Counted from the stretch's first letter, positions 40,901 to 52,255 are shown. The stretch is DNA of 64,000 bases from Flavobacterium profundi (GCF_006491645.1 NZ_VDCZ01000010.1:124001-188000); one strand, 5' to 3'. Numbers and translations: made by a program. Notes: a model not told the origin generated them from the letters alone.

Positions 40901-43900
40901 TTAAAAAAGAGTTTTCTTTACAACCGTTTTATTCGAGTTTAATTTCACTTTAATTAGAATTAAGTTGTTGGATTGTAGTAAACTACTCACTTCAACTTGT
41001 TGCGAATTTATATTCTTTTTTTCAAAAAGTTTTCTTCCTAATACATCATAAACTTCAATTTCATTTATTATTTCTCTACTAGAAGTAACTCGCAATGGAT
41101 TATTTTCAACAACAACTTCATTAAAATCAGCTATAAAATCTGTATTGGAAAGTAAAGTATTGGTAAATTGTAGCACAAAACGATTATTGATTTCGTTGGC
41201 TTCAGCATGAAAGAAATAAGGCTGATTTTTAATATCGGTTACTGTGTTTAAAAGTAAATCTACTATAAAAACAGGCGCATTTGTAAACAAACCATCTACA
41301 GCAGCAATACCAATTTTATAGTTCCCATCAGTTGGAATACGAACACCTATTGGAATTGTAATTTCTTCTGAAAAAGGCAATGCATAACCTTGAATAATCA
41401 TTTTATCATTTCCTAAAAAAGTATAGATGCGTTGCTGGTTTTGTTCCACTTTTGTAAATGCATCGTACAAACGATCCTTTTCATTAGTGGCTCCAGTAAC
41501 AAATCCAATTAAGGTTCTATCCGATTGATTATCACTATTGGATAAATCCAACCAAATTCTATTTTTTTCATTTTCTGTATTATTTCTATAAAACTGATCA
41601 TTAAAGTACGATTCGCTTCGAAGCGAATTATTAAAATCAATTTCATCGGAAAGCGTTGGCCCGTCATTCATAAGCACCATAAAGGATTGACCTCCTGCGA
41701 TAAAGCCGTTAAATCCTGATGGACCACTAACCGTTCCTGTGCCATTGTGTACAATAAAGTCGGTTGCAGAATAATTCGAAACATAATCCCCGTAGTAAGG
41801 ATCTGAATTACCTGCACTTGGTAAAGTTCCATGTGTCCAAATACGAACAGCACCTTCTATTTTAGTACTATTTAAATTTAAAAAATCTAATGCATTAATG
41901 GACGAAGGATAGGGATTACCAATTAAATTCCAGTTATCATCAAAACGGGTGATTGTAGTTCCATTAGTACCTGTATAATCAAGTCCTGTATAGCCACCTC
42001 TTGAAACAGGTACTTTAATAGCTCCATTATTAGGTGTTCCATTCGTAAAAACAGCAGTAAAATCTTGAGCAGAAGCGGAAAAATCACTAGGCCCTCTTAC
42101 AATATAGCCTACACCCGAAGGCATAATTTCTGAAGAAGTATTGACCCAGAAACCTTGTGCTCCATTTGGATTCAGTACCAAAGGTTCCCATTTAAAAATT
42201 TTATCTGAAGGTGTTAACGGTGAAATTGCATCGACATTAAAATCTTTAATTGGCGATGACCAAAACACATAATCTAATAATCGGATACTCGCTATACGCT
42301 CATAAGAAATAGTACCTACGTTAGCATCTAGATCATTCACTTGAATTAAAGAACCATTATTTTTTACGTTTAAAGTTCCATTGTTTACAATTTCATTTAC
42401 TACTTTAACATAATTTGAATCTTCGATATCCAGAACGAAACCAGTATTTATTTCCAAGGTACAACAAGAAAAACTTGAATTTACGCTCGTATTGTAATCC
42501 CCATTTAAAACAACAACATTGGTTTCTGTTGGAGTACCATTTGACCAAGCTGTACCATTCCAAGTAGTAGTTGTTCCACATTTAGGAACCAATTGAATAT
42601 CATCAATAGCTATATCAGAAGTAAAACCATTACCAATAATACCTCTAATTCTTATTTTTATTGTTTTACCAATGTATGAATTTAAGTTAACTGTTGCGGT
42701 ATTCCAAATATTTCCTAAATCACCTGAAAAAGAAGGAATAACATCTTCTTGCCATAATCCGTCTGAAAATAAATCAACATGAAGACTCCCAGTGTTAGCT
42801 CCATACATATGATATCCAAAAATAAAATCATAACCTTGATCTATACTCATACATTGACTTTCTAAAATAGCAACTTGATTATTGCAACTTCCTGAAGACT
42901 CTAGATAAAGATAATTTCCTGTAGCTGTTCCTGGATTAAAATCAACGGTTGGTCCAGTACTTGCAGAAGGCGTTCCTCCTTCATCTACTCTCCAATCTAT
43001 ATTATCTTCAGTTCCATTTGTGAGGTTATTCCAAAAACCAGTTAGACTACATACAGTTGTTCCACAATCACTTGCTATCGAACATAAAGCTTCACTTTCA
43101 AAATCATCATTAAAATTAGTGGCTACTACTCCAGCTTCAATCTCAATATAAGATGTTTTTGTATTGGTGTTGGATCCATTTGAATTTGTAGCGGTTAATT
43201 CAATGGTGTATAAGCCAGCATTGGTGAATATAACTTCTGGGTTTTGTGAGCTTGCTGAAGTTCCGTTACTATAAATAAATGTGGAAGGTGTAATTGTCCA
43301 TGACCAAGAGGTTGGAGAAAAATCAGATTTGTCTTCAAAGACGAAATTTGTCCCAGTACAACCTTTAGTAGTAGTTGCAGTAAAGCAAGCTGTTGGGGCA
43401 ATTGTTCCAGGATCTTTTAAATCAGAAACCCATAATCCTTGACCATAAGTAGCCGCATATAGTTTACTTTTACATTCAGTAGCATTAGTATATATTTCTA
43501 ACTCTGTAACTTCTAAATTAGCTAAGCCAGAACTATAAGAAACCCAATCAGACAAAGTATTGTCTTTGTAGTACACACCTACATCCATACCAACATACAT
43601 TGCTGCTATAGAACTTCCAGAATCTATAACTATAGTATTTAATGAAATATTCGGCAGTGTTCCCGAAATGTTTGTCCAATTTAATCCTGCATTAGTAGAT
43701 TCATAAATATCATTCCCAAGTGCAATAAATAAATGATTTGCATCTATAGGATCAATTTCTATATCTTTAGGTGTAGATGCAACAGGTAAATTACCTGTTA
43801 AATCAGTCCATGTTGGCGTTGCAGCTAAAGCATTTGTAGTACTATAAAAACGATCCGAAGCACTTCTTGCTACATACATAATATTACTATTCGAAGGAGC

Positions 43901-45700
43901 AATAGCTAAATCTGTTATATTAGAAGCACCTCCAAAGCTAGAAATTTGAGTCCAAGTTGTACCTGTTTTCACAGCATCATTTCTCCAAACATTATCATAT
44001 CCTGCAAACATTCTATTGGATTCATTAGGATCTAATTTATAAGGTGTAACCCAAGCTCCTGTTTCAGAAATTGATCCAGATATAGTAGAAAAACTGACTC
44101 CGCCATTAGTTGACCTTCTAAGGTCTCCATAATACAAAGCGCCATACATATAATTAGCATCGGTAGGATCAATGATGCATTCCATACCATCACCTCCAAT
44201 TTCAGTAGTAAATATTCCACCTCTGTTAACTGAAGTACCATTGTCTTGATATCCATTAATTACAGTGTTTTCTATAGTTTGAGCAACCCCAATTTTATAA
44301 ATTTGAGCAATTCCTAGACCACTACTAATATCATTCCAGTTGGCACCTCCGTCGGTAGTATAATAAATCCCGCCATCATTTCCATTATATAAGTTATTCG
44401 TATGTGGAGAAAACTCTAATGCATGTTGATCAGCATGAACACCATCAATTGATCCACTTGGACCTACCCAATAGGACACACAATTCATCGTTGAACCACC
44501 ATCAGTAGATTTCCATAGATTAACACCACCTGTATATATCGTGTTTGCATCTGTTGGATCAGCAACTATCACTAAATCATACCAGGCTTGGCTACTCGTA
44601 TCTGAACCATTGGTTTGATAGCCTAAAATATTAGGTGTCGTGGTGGTTGTAATAAAGTTAGTACCACTATCTGTAGAACGATAAATTCCTACTAAACCAC
44701 TACCGCCTCCAGCTAATAAATACACCCAATTAGGTTGATCTTCAGATACTGCTAGAGCCATACGTTGCGTACCCGTTGGCACACCACTTGTAATTTGAGT
44801 AAAAGAAAGTCCGTTATCAAGAGAAACATCGAAAGAAGTGCCAGATGCATATATGATATTTGGATCTCCAGGTTTAAAAGTTATATCTTTCATTGCTGAA
44901 CTTGTTGATGTAAATGTCCAATTAGCACCTCCATCTGTACTTCTGTAAATTCTACTTCCATTTGTTGTAGCAATTAAATTATTTGGGTCGGAAGGATTTA
45001 TAAGCAATTCATAAACCGTTCTATTGCCCATACCTAGATTTTGTGGATTCCAAGTAACGCCACCATCTAAGCTTTTCCATACGCCATATCCTGGAGCATC
45101 ACCACTATCTCGATCGCCTGTTCCAATGTAAATAATATTAGGATTTGTAGGGTTGATTGCAATAGAAGAGACACCCAAACGAGTTAATCCACTTGAAAAT
45201 TCTGTCCAAGTTGCTCCATTATCTGTAGATTTCCAAAAACCTCCTGAGGGAGCACCTACATAAATTACATTGGCATCTGTAGGGTGAAATGCAATACAAT
45301 TTAGACGACCACTTCCATTAAGCTGTCCTGTGCCATTATTTGGAGAAGCCACAGGACCTACTATTTGCCAATTTCCTGAAGGCGTGGTAGCTCTATTAGT
45401 GGTAACGCCTTTATTAATTCTATATTTTTGGATTTCTTCTAATACACTACCATCCTTTGGAAAATTCCCATTTACATCTACTCTTTGTTGCCAATAATAT
45501 TCCCATCGTTTAAATTGTTTGATTCCTTTTCCTTTCGGAATTTTTTTAGAATCAACCATATGCTGATTGTAATATACATTAAAATCATTTTGAATGACAA
45601 AGAAATTAGCTTCTTTATTATGCATTAATTCTTGCCAATTATTTTGAGAAAAAGTAAAATAAGAACTCAAAACAAAGGTTAATAACACAATTTTTTTCAT
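40901..45700 (-). CDS. Giant secreted beta-propeller (BNR/sortilin-type) protein with PKD, MAM-like and T9SS sorting domains
   Basis: A 1599-residue exported protein. Signal peptide about 1-18; then two or more beta-propellers made of BNR/Asp-box repeats (about 110-770: GGFWKSTDNGATWTEF, GIYRSTDSGTNF, GIYYTTDGGANW); a PKD domain (about 775-860, WSWTITPS and AGLYTIELTATNSNGS); a MAM-like sandwich (about 880-1020, FIFGYHMYGAN); further beta regions; and a T9SS-type sorting domain with EVYDVLGRKLFEKKN near the end. Asp-box propellers occur in sortilins, glycosidases and carbohydrate-binding proteins. No sialidase or glycosidase active site was recognised, so binding or adhesion is likelier. Confidence 0.88.
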   Translation of the reverse strand: MKKIVLLTFVLSSYFTFSQNNWQELMHNKEANFFVIQNDFNVYYNQHMVDSKKIPKGKGIKQFKRWEYYWQQRVDVNGNFPKDGSVLEEIQKYRINKGVTTNRATTPSGNWQIVGPVASPNNGTGQLNGSGRLNCIAFHPTDANVIYVGAPSGGFWKSTDNGATWTEFSSGLTRLGVSSIAINPTNPNIIYIGTGDRDSGDAPGYGVWKSLDGGVTWNPQNLGMGNRTVYELLINPSDPNNLIATTNGSRIYRSTDGGANWTFTSTSSAMKDITFKPGDPNIIYASGTSFDVSLDNGLSFTQITSGVPTGTQRMALAVSEDQPNWVYLLAGGGSGLVGIYRSTDSGTNFITTTTTPNILGYQTNGSDTSSQAWYDLVIVADPTDANTIYTGGVNLWKSTDGGSTMNCVSYWVGPSGSIDGVHADQHALEFSPHTNNLYNGNDGGIYYTTDGGANWNDISSGLGIAQIYKIGVAQTIENTVINGYQDNGTSVNRGGIFTTEIGGDGMECIIDPTDANYMYGALYYGDLRRSTNGGVSFSTISGSISETGAWVTPYKLDPNESNRMFAGYDNVWRNDAVKTGTTWTQISSFGGASNITDLAIAPSNSNIMYVARSASDRFYSTTNALAATPTWTDLTGNLPVASTPKDIEIDPIDANHLFIALGNDIYESTNAGLNWTNISGTLPNISLNTIVIDSGSSIAAMYVGMDVGVYYKDNTLSDWVSYSSGLANLEVTELEIYTNATECKSKLYAATYGQGLWVSDLKDPGTIAPTACFTATTTKGCTGTNFVFEDKSDFSPTSWSWTITPSTFIYSNGTSASSQNPEVIFTNAGLYTIELTATNSNGSNTNTKTSYIEIEAGVVATNFNDDFESEALCSIASDCGTTVCSLTGFWNNLTNGTEDNIDWRVDEGGTPSASTGPTVDFNPGTATGNYLYLESSGSCNNQVAILESQCMSIDQGYDFIFGYHMYGANTGSLHVDLFSDGLWQEDVIPSFSGDLGNIWNTATVNLNSYIGKTIKIRIRGIIGNGFTSDIAIDDIQLVPKCGTTTTWNGTAWSNGTPTETNVVVLNGDYNTSVNSSFSCCTLEINTGFVLDIEDSNYVKVVNEIVNNGTLNVKNNGSLIQVNDLDANVGTISYERIASIRLLDYVFWSSPIKDFNVDAISPLTPSDKIFKWEPLVLNPNGAQGFWVNTSSEIMPSGVGYIVRGPSDFSASAQDFTAVFTNGTPNNGAIKVPVSRGGYTGLDYTGTNGTTITRFDDNWNLIGNPYPSSINALDFLNLNSTKIEGAVRIWTHGTLPSAGNSDPYYGDYVSNYSATDFIVHNGTGTVSGPSGFNGFIAGGQSFMVLMNDGPTLSDEIDFNNSLRSESYFNDQFYRNNTENEKNRIWLDLSNSDNQSDRTLIGFVTGATNEKDRLYDAFTKVEQNQQRIYTFLGNDKMIIQGYALPFSEEITIPIGVRIPTDGNYKIGIAAVDGLFTNAPVFIVDLLLNTVTDIKNQPYFFHAEANEINNRFVLQFTNTLLSNTDFIADFNEVVVENNPLRVTSSREIINEIEVYDVLGRKLFEKKNINSQQVEVSSLLQSNNLILIKVKLNSNKTVVKKTLF

Positions 45701-45735
45701 AGTTTAAGTATTGTTTGTTTCATCGCAAATATTGC

Positions 45736-45770
45736 AAAAAAAAATAAGCCTTACAAATTGCAAGGCTTAT
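45736..45770 (-). terminator. Terminator of the upstream atpD-atpC unit
   Basis: A 9-bp stem ATAAGCCTT / AAGGCTTAT with a 9-base loop, 22 bases past the atpC stop, followed on the minus strand by nine T. Confidence 0.85.
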
Positions 45771-45791
45771 ATAAGTTTGAAAGTCATCATT

Positions 45792-46073
45792 TTAGTCAGC
45801 TAAAACAATCACTTTATTATCTTTCATTTCGATAGTACCCGAATTAATTGGCAACCAAAATGTTTGCTCATTCACTTTATTGAATTTAGAAACAAATTCT
45901 TTTTCAATAGCTATGTTTTGAGCATTAATCTTAACGTTTCCTTTTGTTAATAAAGACACTATAGGAGCGTGATTATTTAACATCTGGAATTCACCGTTTA
46001 CTCCAGGAACTGCTACAGAGGTAACTTCTCCTTTAAATAATGTTGCTTCTGGTGAAACTATTTCTAAAATCAT
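45792..46073 (-). CDS. atpC: ATP synthase F1 subunit epsilon
   Basis: A 93-residue short epsilon subunit that consists of the N-terminal beta-sandwich only (MILEIVSPEATLFKGEVTSVAVPGVNGEF). The C-terminal two-helix domain that inhibits ATP hydrolysis in many bacteria is absent, which is usual in Bacteroidota. It links the F1 head to the c-ring. Downstream of atpD with a 78-base gap filled by short repeats. Confidence 0.93.
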   Translation of the reverse strand: MILEIVSPEATLFKGEVTSVAVPGVNGEFQMLNNHAPIVSLLTKGNVKINAQNIAIEKEFVSKFNKVNEQTFWLPINSGTIEMKDNKVIVLAD

Positions 46074-46086
46074 ATTTATTTAGTTA

Positions 46087-46148
46087 ATAGTTGATGGTTG
46101 ATAGTTGATGGTTGTATTTCTAACAACTTACAACTTACAACTTACAAC
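46087..46148. repeat. Short tandem repeats between atpD and atpC
   Basis: Two exact copies of a 14-bp unit (ATAGTTGATGGTTG, 46087-46114), followed by three and a half copies of a 7-bp unit (CAACTTA, 46124-46148). They fill nearly the whole gap between the two genes. No coding potential. Confidence 0.85.
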
Positions 46149-46151
46149 GAA

Positions 46152-47666
<1,515 letters not shown>

Positions 47667-47723
47667 TTATGTATTTATTAAATAGCTATTTAGTATTGAA
47701 AAACTCTTCTATTTTTCAGAGTG

Positions 47724-47755
47724 CAAAGATAGTTTTTTTGTCGACACTTTTGCAA
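47724..47755 (-). promoter_or_regulatory. Promoter of atpD-atpC
   Basis: On the minus strand TTG (47755-47753), 21 bases, then TATCTTTG (47731-47724). The leader before atpD would be about 55 bases. Confidence 0.62.
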
Positions 47756-47780
47756 TTTATTTTTTGAATTTTTTGCAATA

Positions 47781-47808
47781 AAAAAGCGAAAATTTAAATT
47801 TTCGCTTT
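47781..47808 (-). terminator. Terminator of glmS
   Basis: A perfect palindrome (47783-47808; arms AAAGCGAAAATTT / AAATTTTCGCTTT) with a T run on the minus strand, 8 bases past the glmS stop. Confidence 0.85.
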
Positions 47809-47815
47809 AATAATG

Positions 47816-49663
47816 CTATTCTACAGTGACTGATTTTGCTAAATTTCTAGGTTGATCCACATTACAACCTCTCATTACCGCTATATGATACGATAACAAC
47901 TGCAATGGAATTGTGGTTAATAAAGGAGTTAATGCTTCCGTAGTTTCGGGTATTTCAATCACGTGGTCTGCTAAGGCTTTCACTTGAACATCTCCTTTGG
48001 TAACAACCGCAATAATTTTACCACTTCTCGATTTAATTTCTTGAATATTACTCACCACTTTATCATAATGCCCTTTGTTAGGCGCAATAATTACAACTGG
48101 CATTGATTCATCAATTAATGCAATAGGTCCATGTTTCATTTCTGCTGCAGGATAACCTTCTGCATGTATATAAGAAATTTCTTTTAATTTTAAAGCTCCT
48201 TCTAAAGCTACAGGAAAATTATATCCTCTTCCTAAATACAAACAATTTGGGGCATCTTTATAAATTTTAGCAATTTCTTTTGCAACCTCATTTGTATGCA
48301 ATGCCTCAGCAACTTTTTCTGGAATTAGTTCTAATTCTAATAAATATCTTTGATAATCCGAATTTGCCATTTTACCATTTGCCTTAGCCAATCGTAACGC
48401 CAATAAAGTTAAAATGGTAATTTGGGTCGTAAATGCTTTTGTTGAAGCTACACCAATTTCAGGCCCTGCATGTGTGTAAGCTCCTGCATGTGTCTCTCTT
48501 GAAATCGAAGAACCTACAACATTGCACACACCAAATACAAAAGCCCCATTCTCTTTAGCCAATTTAATTGCAGCCAAAGTATCTGCTGTTTCTCCAGATT
48601 GCGATATAGCTATAACCACATCATCTTTACTAATAATCGGATTTCTGTATCTAAATTCAGAAGCATACTCAACTTCTACTGGTATTCTTGCAAATTCCTC
48701 AATAATATATTCTGCAACTAGCCCAGCATGCCAAGATGTTCCACAAGCTACAATTATAATACGCTCAGCATTTAAGAATTTTTCAATATTATCTTCCACT
48801 CCAGCCATCTGAATAATTCCTTTATTCGCTAAAAGCCTACCTCTATATGTGTCTTTAATAACATTAGGCTGTTCATAAATCTCTTTCAACATAAAATGCT
48901 CATAACCTCCTTTTTCAATTTGTTCTAAGTTCATTTGCAACTCTTGAACATAAGGATCAACCAAAGAATCGTCTTTAATTTTACGAACTTTCATTGGTTT
49001 GTGTAAGCGTACAATTGCCATCTCTTCATCCTCTAAATAAATCGCATTTGATGTATATTCTATGAATGGAGTAGCATCTGAAGCAATAAAAAACTCCTCT
49101 TCTCCTATACCTATTGCTAAGGGACTTCCAAGTCTAGCAACTACAATTTCACTAGGACGCTCTTTATCGAAAACTGCAATTGCGTAAGCTCCGACCACTT
49201 GATTCAAAGCTATTTGAACCGCTTTTCCTAAACCTACATTTTCTTTCTTTTTAACATCTTCAATTAAATTAACCAATACTTCTGTATCAGTATCTGATTG
49301 AAAACTGTAACCCCTCTTAATTAATTCTTTTTTTATAGGCTCATAGTTCTCTATAATTCCATTATGTATGATAACCAAATTTCCTGAATTAGAATAATGT
49401 GGATGTGAATTTACATCATTAGGAACCCCATGTGTTGCCCAACGAGTGTGCCCCATACCAATTTTTCCAACTTTAGTATTCTCTTTTTCAGCCTTGATTT
49501 CCAAATCTGAAACTTTACCTTTTGTTTTTGACAATTTAGTATCTGTACCGTCATACAGTACAATGCCAGCACTATCATATCCTCTATATTCTAATCTTTT
49601 TAAACCTTTGATTAAAACAGGATATGCATCTCTATGACCGATATAACCTACAATTCCACACAT
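47816..49663 (-). CDS. glmS: Glutamine-fructose-6-phosphate transaminase (isomerizing)
   Basis: A 615-residue two-part enzyme. The N-terminal glutaminase has Cys2 (MCGIVGYIGHRDA) as nucleophile and HTRWATHG; two SIS domains follow (CGTSWHAG, ISQSGETADT, EIGVASTKAFTTQ) and the end is NLAKSVTVE. It makes glucosamine-6-phosphate from fructose-6-phosphate and glutamine, the entry to cell-wall amino sugars. No glmS ribozyme is expected upstream: only 8 bases separate it from the DUF4270 gene, so it is part of the run glycogen-synthase-like, DUF4270, glmS. Confidence 0.97.
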   Translation of the reverse strand: MCGIVGYIGHRDAYPVLIKGLKRLEYRGYDSAGIVLYDGTDTKLSKTKGKVSDLEIKAEKENTKVGKIGMGHTRWATHGVPNDVNSHPHYSNSGNLVIIHNGIIENYEPIKKELIKRGYSFQSDTDTEVLVNLIEDVKKKENVGLGKAVQIALNQVVGAYAIAVFDKERPSEIVVARLGSPLAIGIGEEEFFIASDATPFIEYTSNAIYLEDEEMAIVRLHKPMKVRKIKDDSLVDPYVQELQMNLEQIEKGGYEHFMLKEIYEQPNVIKDTYRGRLLANKGIIQMAGVEDNIEKFLNAERIIIVACGTSWHAGLVAEYIIEEFARIPVEVEYASEFRYRNPIISKDDVVIAISQSGETADTLAAIKLAKENGAFVFGVCNVVGSSISRETHAGAYTHAGPEIGVASTKAFTTQITILTLLALRLAKANGKMANSDYQRYLLELELIPEKVAEALHTNEVAKEIAKIYKDAPNCLYLGRGYNFPVALEGALKLKEISYIHAEGYPAAEMKHGPIALIDESMPVVIIAPNKGHYDKVVSNIQEIKSRSGKIIAVVTKGDVQVKALADHVIEIPETTEALTPLLTTIPLQLLSYHIAVMRGCNVDQPRNLAKSVTVE

Positions 49664-49671
49664 AAAAATAA

Positions 49672-51324
49672 TTAATTAGGTTTGGTATAATAAATTTCTA
49701 ATTTTAATTTTTTAGATTCATCACTAGTATTATTACCATAAACAATAGTACCTACTGGACTAATAATAGAACCTACTGGCAACTTTTCGTTTCCAAAATT
49801 TTCAGAATCAAAAACAGTATAACTTGAAGAATTAGCAATATTATCAGTAACTGATAATCCTAACCTAACATTTTTATTTGTATTTGGATTTTCACCATTT
49901 ATGATGTTGTCAATATGACTTCTAATTCTAATTCTAAATTTCACCCCTAATTCTTCATTATCTTCCTCTACTTCTAAAATTCCTCCAAATAACAACTTGT
50001 TATTTTTGGGATCAGTTGCTGTAGAACTATCATAAATATAGTCTAATAAAGGAGCATTATTTGTAGCATCATATAAATAAATTCTTGTTGCATTTTTTTG
50101 ACCATCATTTTTTACATAAAAAGTCAAAAAAGCATCATTTACTAAAATGTTTTCAGCTCTTAATTGCTCCAATTGATCTGGAACACTATTAGCATCTGTA
50201 TCTGGACCGAATAAATCAATAAATACTACCGAACCTTCATTCCCTTTCATATACAATAATTCGTCTCCAGTCGTGCTGTTAGAATTATTTAAAGCAGCCC
50301 CATAAGCTGAAGAAAAATTATTTTGAAAGAAATTAACAGTGTTTCCTGACATATTAATTCGCAATGATTTCTTTGTAAGTTCAGAAGTAGCTTCATCTTT
50401 AGAACGATATTGCATCATAATATATCCTTTTGAAAAATCTAAATACGTAAGAGCATCTTCATCAGGATTGTTTTCATTCATTTGAAAATACAAGCCTTTA
50501 AAGTATTCTTTAAAAATATTGTTGTTTATCAAATCTGAAGAAGAAGCATTCAGAATAATATCTTTAAAGCGATCTGGATCAAGATTTATCCACATTCCTG
50601 GAGCTAATCTTTGACTCACTACTCTTGCAGATTCATCAGTAGTAACATTACCACTACTATCTAAAAATTCTCCATTAGCGTTTCTTTTATAGAGTATAAT
50701 TTCTTCATTACTAAATTTAAAAGCAGTTGTCTCTGAAGCCAAAGCCCCAGTAAATTCATTTAACGGAGCACCATCAAGATGACTTTCAACCAAACCTCTA
50801 TCTGTTGCACCTGAATAATATTTTTGACGTTCTTCTGGATTGGTTCCAAAATCCCTTAAAAAATAATCACTTTTGTAAACTTTTAAATCAAAAGTCGCTG
50901 TTTCAAAATCTTCACCATAAGTTGAATTTAATTCATATGTATTCGGCTCATTACCTGTACCTGTAGCCGTTTGTGTACTTAAATAAGGTACATATAAATA
51001 AACAGAATCTGTAGCTGACTCAATTGTTGCTTCAAAACCAAAATCTGGATCCACACTAGCCAATGTTAACTGCGTCACAAAACTAGCTTTAGTTGTTCCA
51101 AAAAAAGGATCATTATAATAACCTAACATATTTGAAGGCAAATTGTTAGACTGAACTTCGCCTGTACTTTTTGTATATGCAATTACGCTAATATCGTCAT
51201 TCTTTTCCAGTCCAAAATGATCATCTCCAATAACATCTGTTCCAATAGTATTAAAATCTTGGTCACAAGAAATTAAAAACATTACACTCAACAATAGAGC
51301 ACTCTTTAAAACAATTTTTTTCAT
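49672..51324 (-). CDS. DUF4270 lipoprotein
   Basis: A 550-residue lipoprotein: SVMFLISCDQDFNTIG, with Cys20 in the lipobox. The whole length fits the DUF4270 family (GDDHFGLEKNDDISVIAYT near the start; NMLGYYNDPFFGTTKASF), found widely in Bacteroidota at a conserved place between the short starch-synthase-like gene and glmS. It is beta-rich and probably sits on the outer membrane. The function is not known. Gaps are 8 bases to glmS and 17 bases to the upstream gene. Confidence 0.88.
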   Translation of the reverse strand: MKKIVLKSALLLSVMFLISCDQDFNTIGTDVIGDDHFGLEKNDDISVIAYTKSTGEVQSNNLPSNMLGYYNDPFFGTTKASFVTQLTLASVDPDFGFEATIESATDSVYLYVPYLSTQTATGTGNEPNTYELNSTYGEDFETATFDLKVYKSDYFLRDFGTNPEERQKYYSGATDRGLVESHLDGAPLNEFTGALASETTAFKFSNEEIILYKRNANGEFLDSSGNVTTDESARVVSQRLAPGMWINLDPDRFKDIILNASSSDLINNNIFKEYFKGLYFQMNENNPDEDALTYLDFSKGYIMMQYRSKDEATSELTKKSLRINMSGNTVNFFQNNFSSAYGAALNNSNSTTGDELLYMKGNEGSVVFIDLFGPDTDANSVPDQLEQLRAENILVNDAFLTFYVKNDGQKNATRIYLYDATNNAPLLDYIYDSSTATDPKNNKLLFGGILEVEEDNEELGVKFRIRIRSHIDNIINGENPNTNKNVRLGLSVTDNIANSSSYTVFDSENFGNEKLPVGSIISPVGTIVYGNNTSDESKKLKLEIYYTKPN

Positions 51325-51341
51325 GCAATAAAAAAGGTAAT

Positions 51342-52148
51342 TTATAAAATATGTTCTTTGATAAAATCAGTATACATTGTGCTTATTTTATCTTTAGAGG
51401 CGAAAGGTAAAAAAGGTTTTCCTGAAGTTTCTATATATTTTGTTAAAGTTGGATTCAAGCCTTCAGAACCTACTACAACACCATCTGAATGATCAATAGT
51501 GAGTTTCATTAGATTTTCATAATTAGGGTTTTGAATATCTTTGGTTACTTCTTTTGAAATATTATCAAAACTCATTTTACCAACTAATTCTGAATTCAGC
51601 TCACCTTCATAACCTAAATTATAAACAGAAGTAATAATTTTTGTATCTGCAAAAATACCTTCGTTTTTATAATAATGTTTTAAATAAACAGGTAATAAAG
51701 AAGCCATCCAACCATGAACATGAATAACATCTGGAACCCAGTTTAATTTTTTAACTGTTTCAACAACTCCTTTTGCAAAAAAAATAGCTCTTTCATCATT
51801 ATCAGGATAGAGCACCCCTTCTTCATCTGTAAAAGTTGCTTTTCTTTTAAAATACTCATCATTATCGATAAAGTAAACTTGAATTCTCTCTTTTGGAATT
51901 GAAGCTACTTTAATAATTAGAGGCATATCCATATCATTCACCACTAAATTCATTCCTGACAAACGAATAACTTCGTGCAATTGATGTCTTCTTTCATTAA
52001 TATTTCCATATCGTGGCATGAAAATTCTTATTTGACCACCTATATCATTAATCATTTTTGGAAATTCATACGATTGTAGGGAAACTTCGTTCTCTGCTAA
52101 ATAAGGCACCACTTCAGATGATACGTACAATATCCTCTTTTCTTCCAT
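51342..52148 (-). CDS. Short glycogen/starch-synthase-like protein (N-terminal GT5 domain only)
   Basis: A 268-residue protein with the first Rossmann half of glycogen synthases (ILYVSSEVVPYLAENEV, then PDVIHVHGWMASLLPVYLK). Normal GlgA is about 480 residues; the second half with the GT1 nucleotide-sugar site is missing. The ADP-glucose-binding KxGG motif expected after the VVPY segment is replaced by LAENEV. The HGWMA (HDW-like) segment remains. It is likely not an active glycogen synthase. Its conserved place next to panC and DUF4270 suggests a structural or regulatory role, but this is inference. Confidence 0.78.
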   Translation of the reverse strand: MEEKRILYVSSEVVPYLAENEVSLQSYEFPKMINDIGGQIRIFMPRYGNINERRHQLHEVIRLSGMNLVVNDMDMPLIIKVASIPKERIQVYFIDNDEYFKRKATFTDEEGVLYPDNDERAIFFAKGVVETVKKLNWVPDVIHVHGWMASLLPVYLKHYYKNEGIFADTKIITSVYNLGYEGELNSELVGKMSFDNISKEVTKDIQNPNYENLMKLTIDHSDGVVVGSEGLNPTLTKYIETSGKPFLPFASKDKISTMYTDFIKEHIL

Positions 52149-52185
52149 AATTTATTTTGTTTAACATTTGTTTTTAAAAAACATG

Positions 52186-52193
52186 CAAAATTA
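52186..52193 (-). promoter_or_regulatory. -7 element of the GT5-DUF4270-glmS unit
   Basis: TAATTTTG on the minus strand, a perfect TAnnTTTG, 37 bases before the start codon. No TTTG partner was found. Confidence 0.45.
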
Positions 52194-52224
52194 CAAAAAT
52201 TTATGGATTTATCTAGTAAAATAG

Positions 52225-52232
52225 TAAGTTTG
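52225..52232 (+). promoter_or_regulatory. -7 element of panC
   Basis: TAAGTTTG, a perfect TAnnTTTG, 23 bases before the panC ATG and divergent from the element at 52186-52193. Confidence 0.5.
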
Positions 52233-52255
52233 CATCCTAATTAATACAAAAAGGC

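Noticed and set aside
40901..45700. Sialidase or glycosidase assignment for the 1599-residue propeller protein
   Set aside because: The Asp-box repeats are present, but no catalytic Arg triad or other active-site motif was recognised; such repeats occur in many binding proteins.
49664..49671. glmS ribozyme upstream of glmS
   Set aside because: Only 8 bases separate glmS from the preceding gene, leaving no room for the ribozyme.
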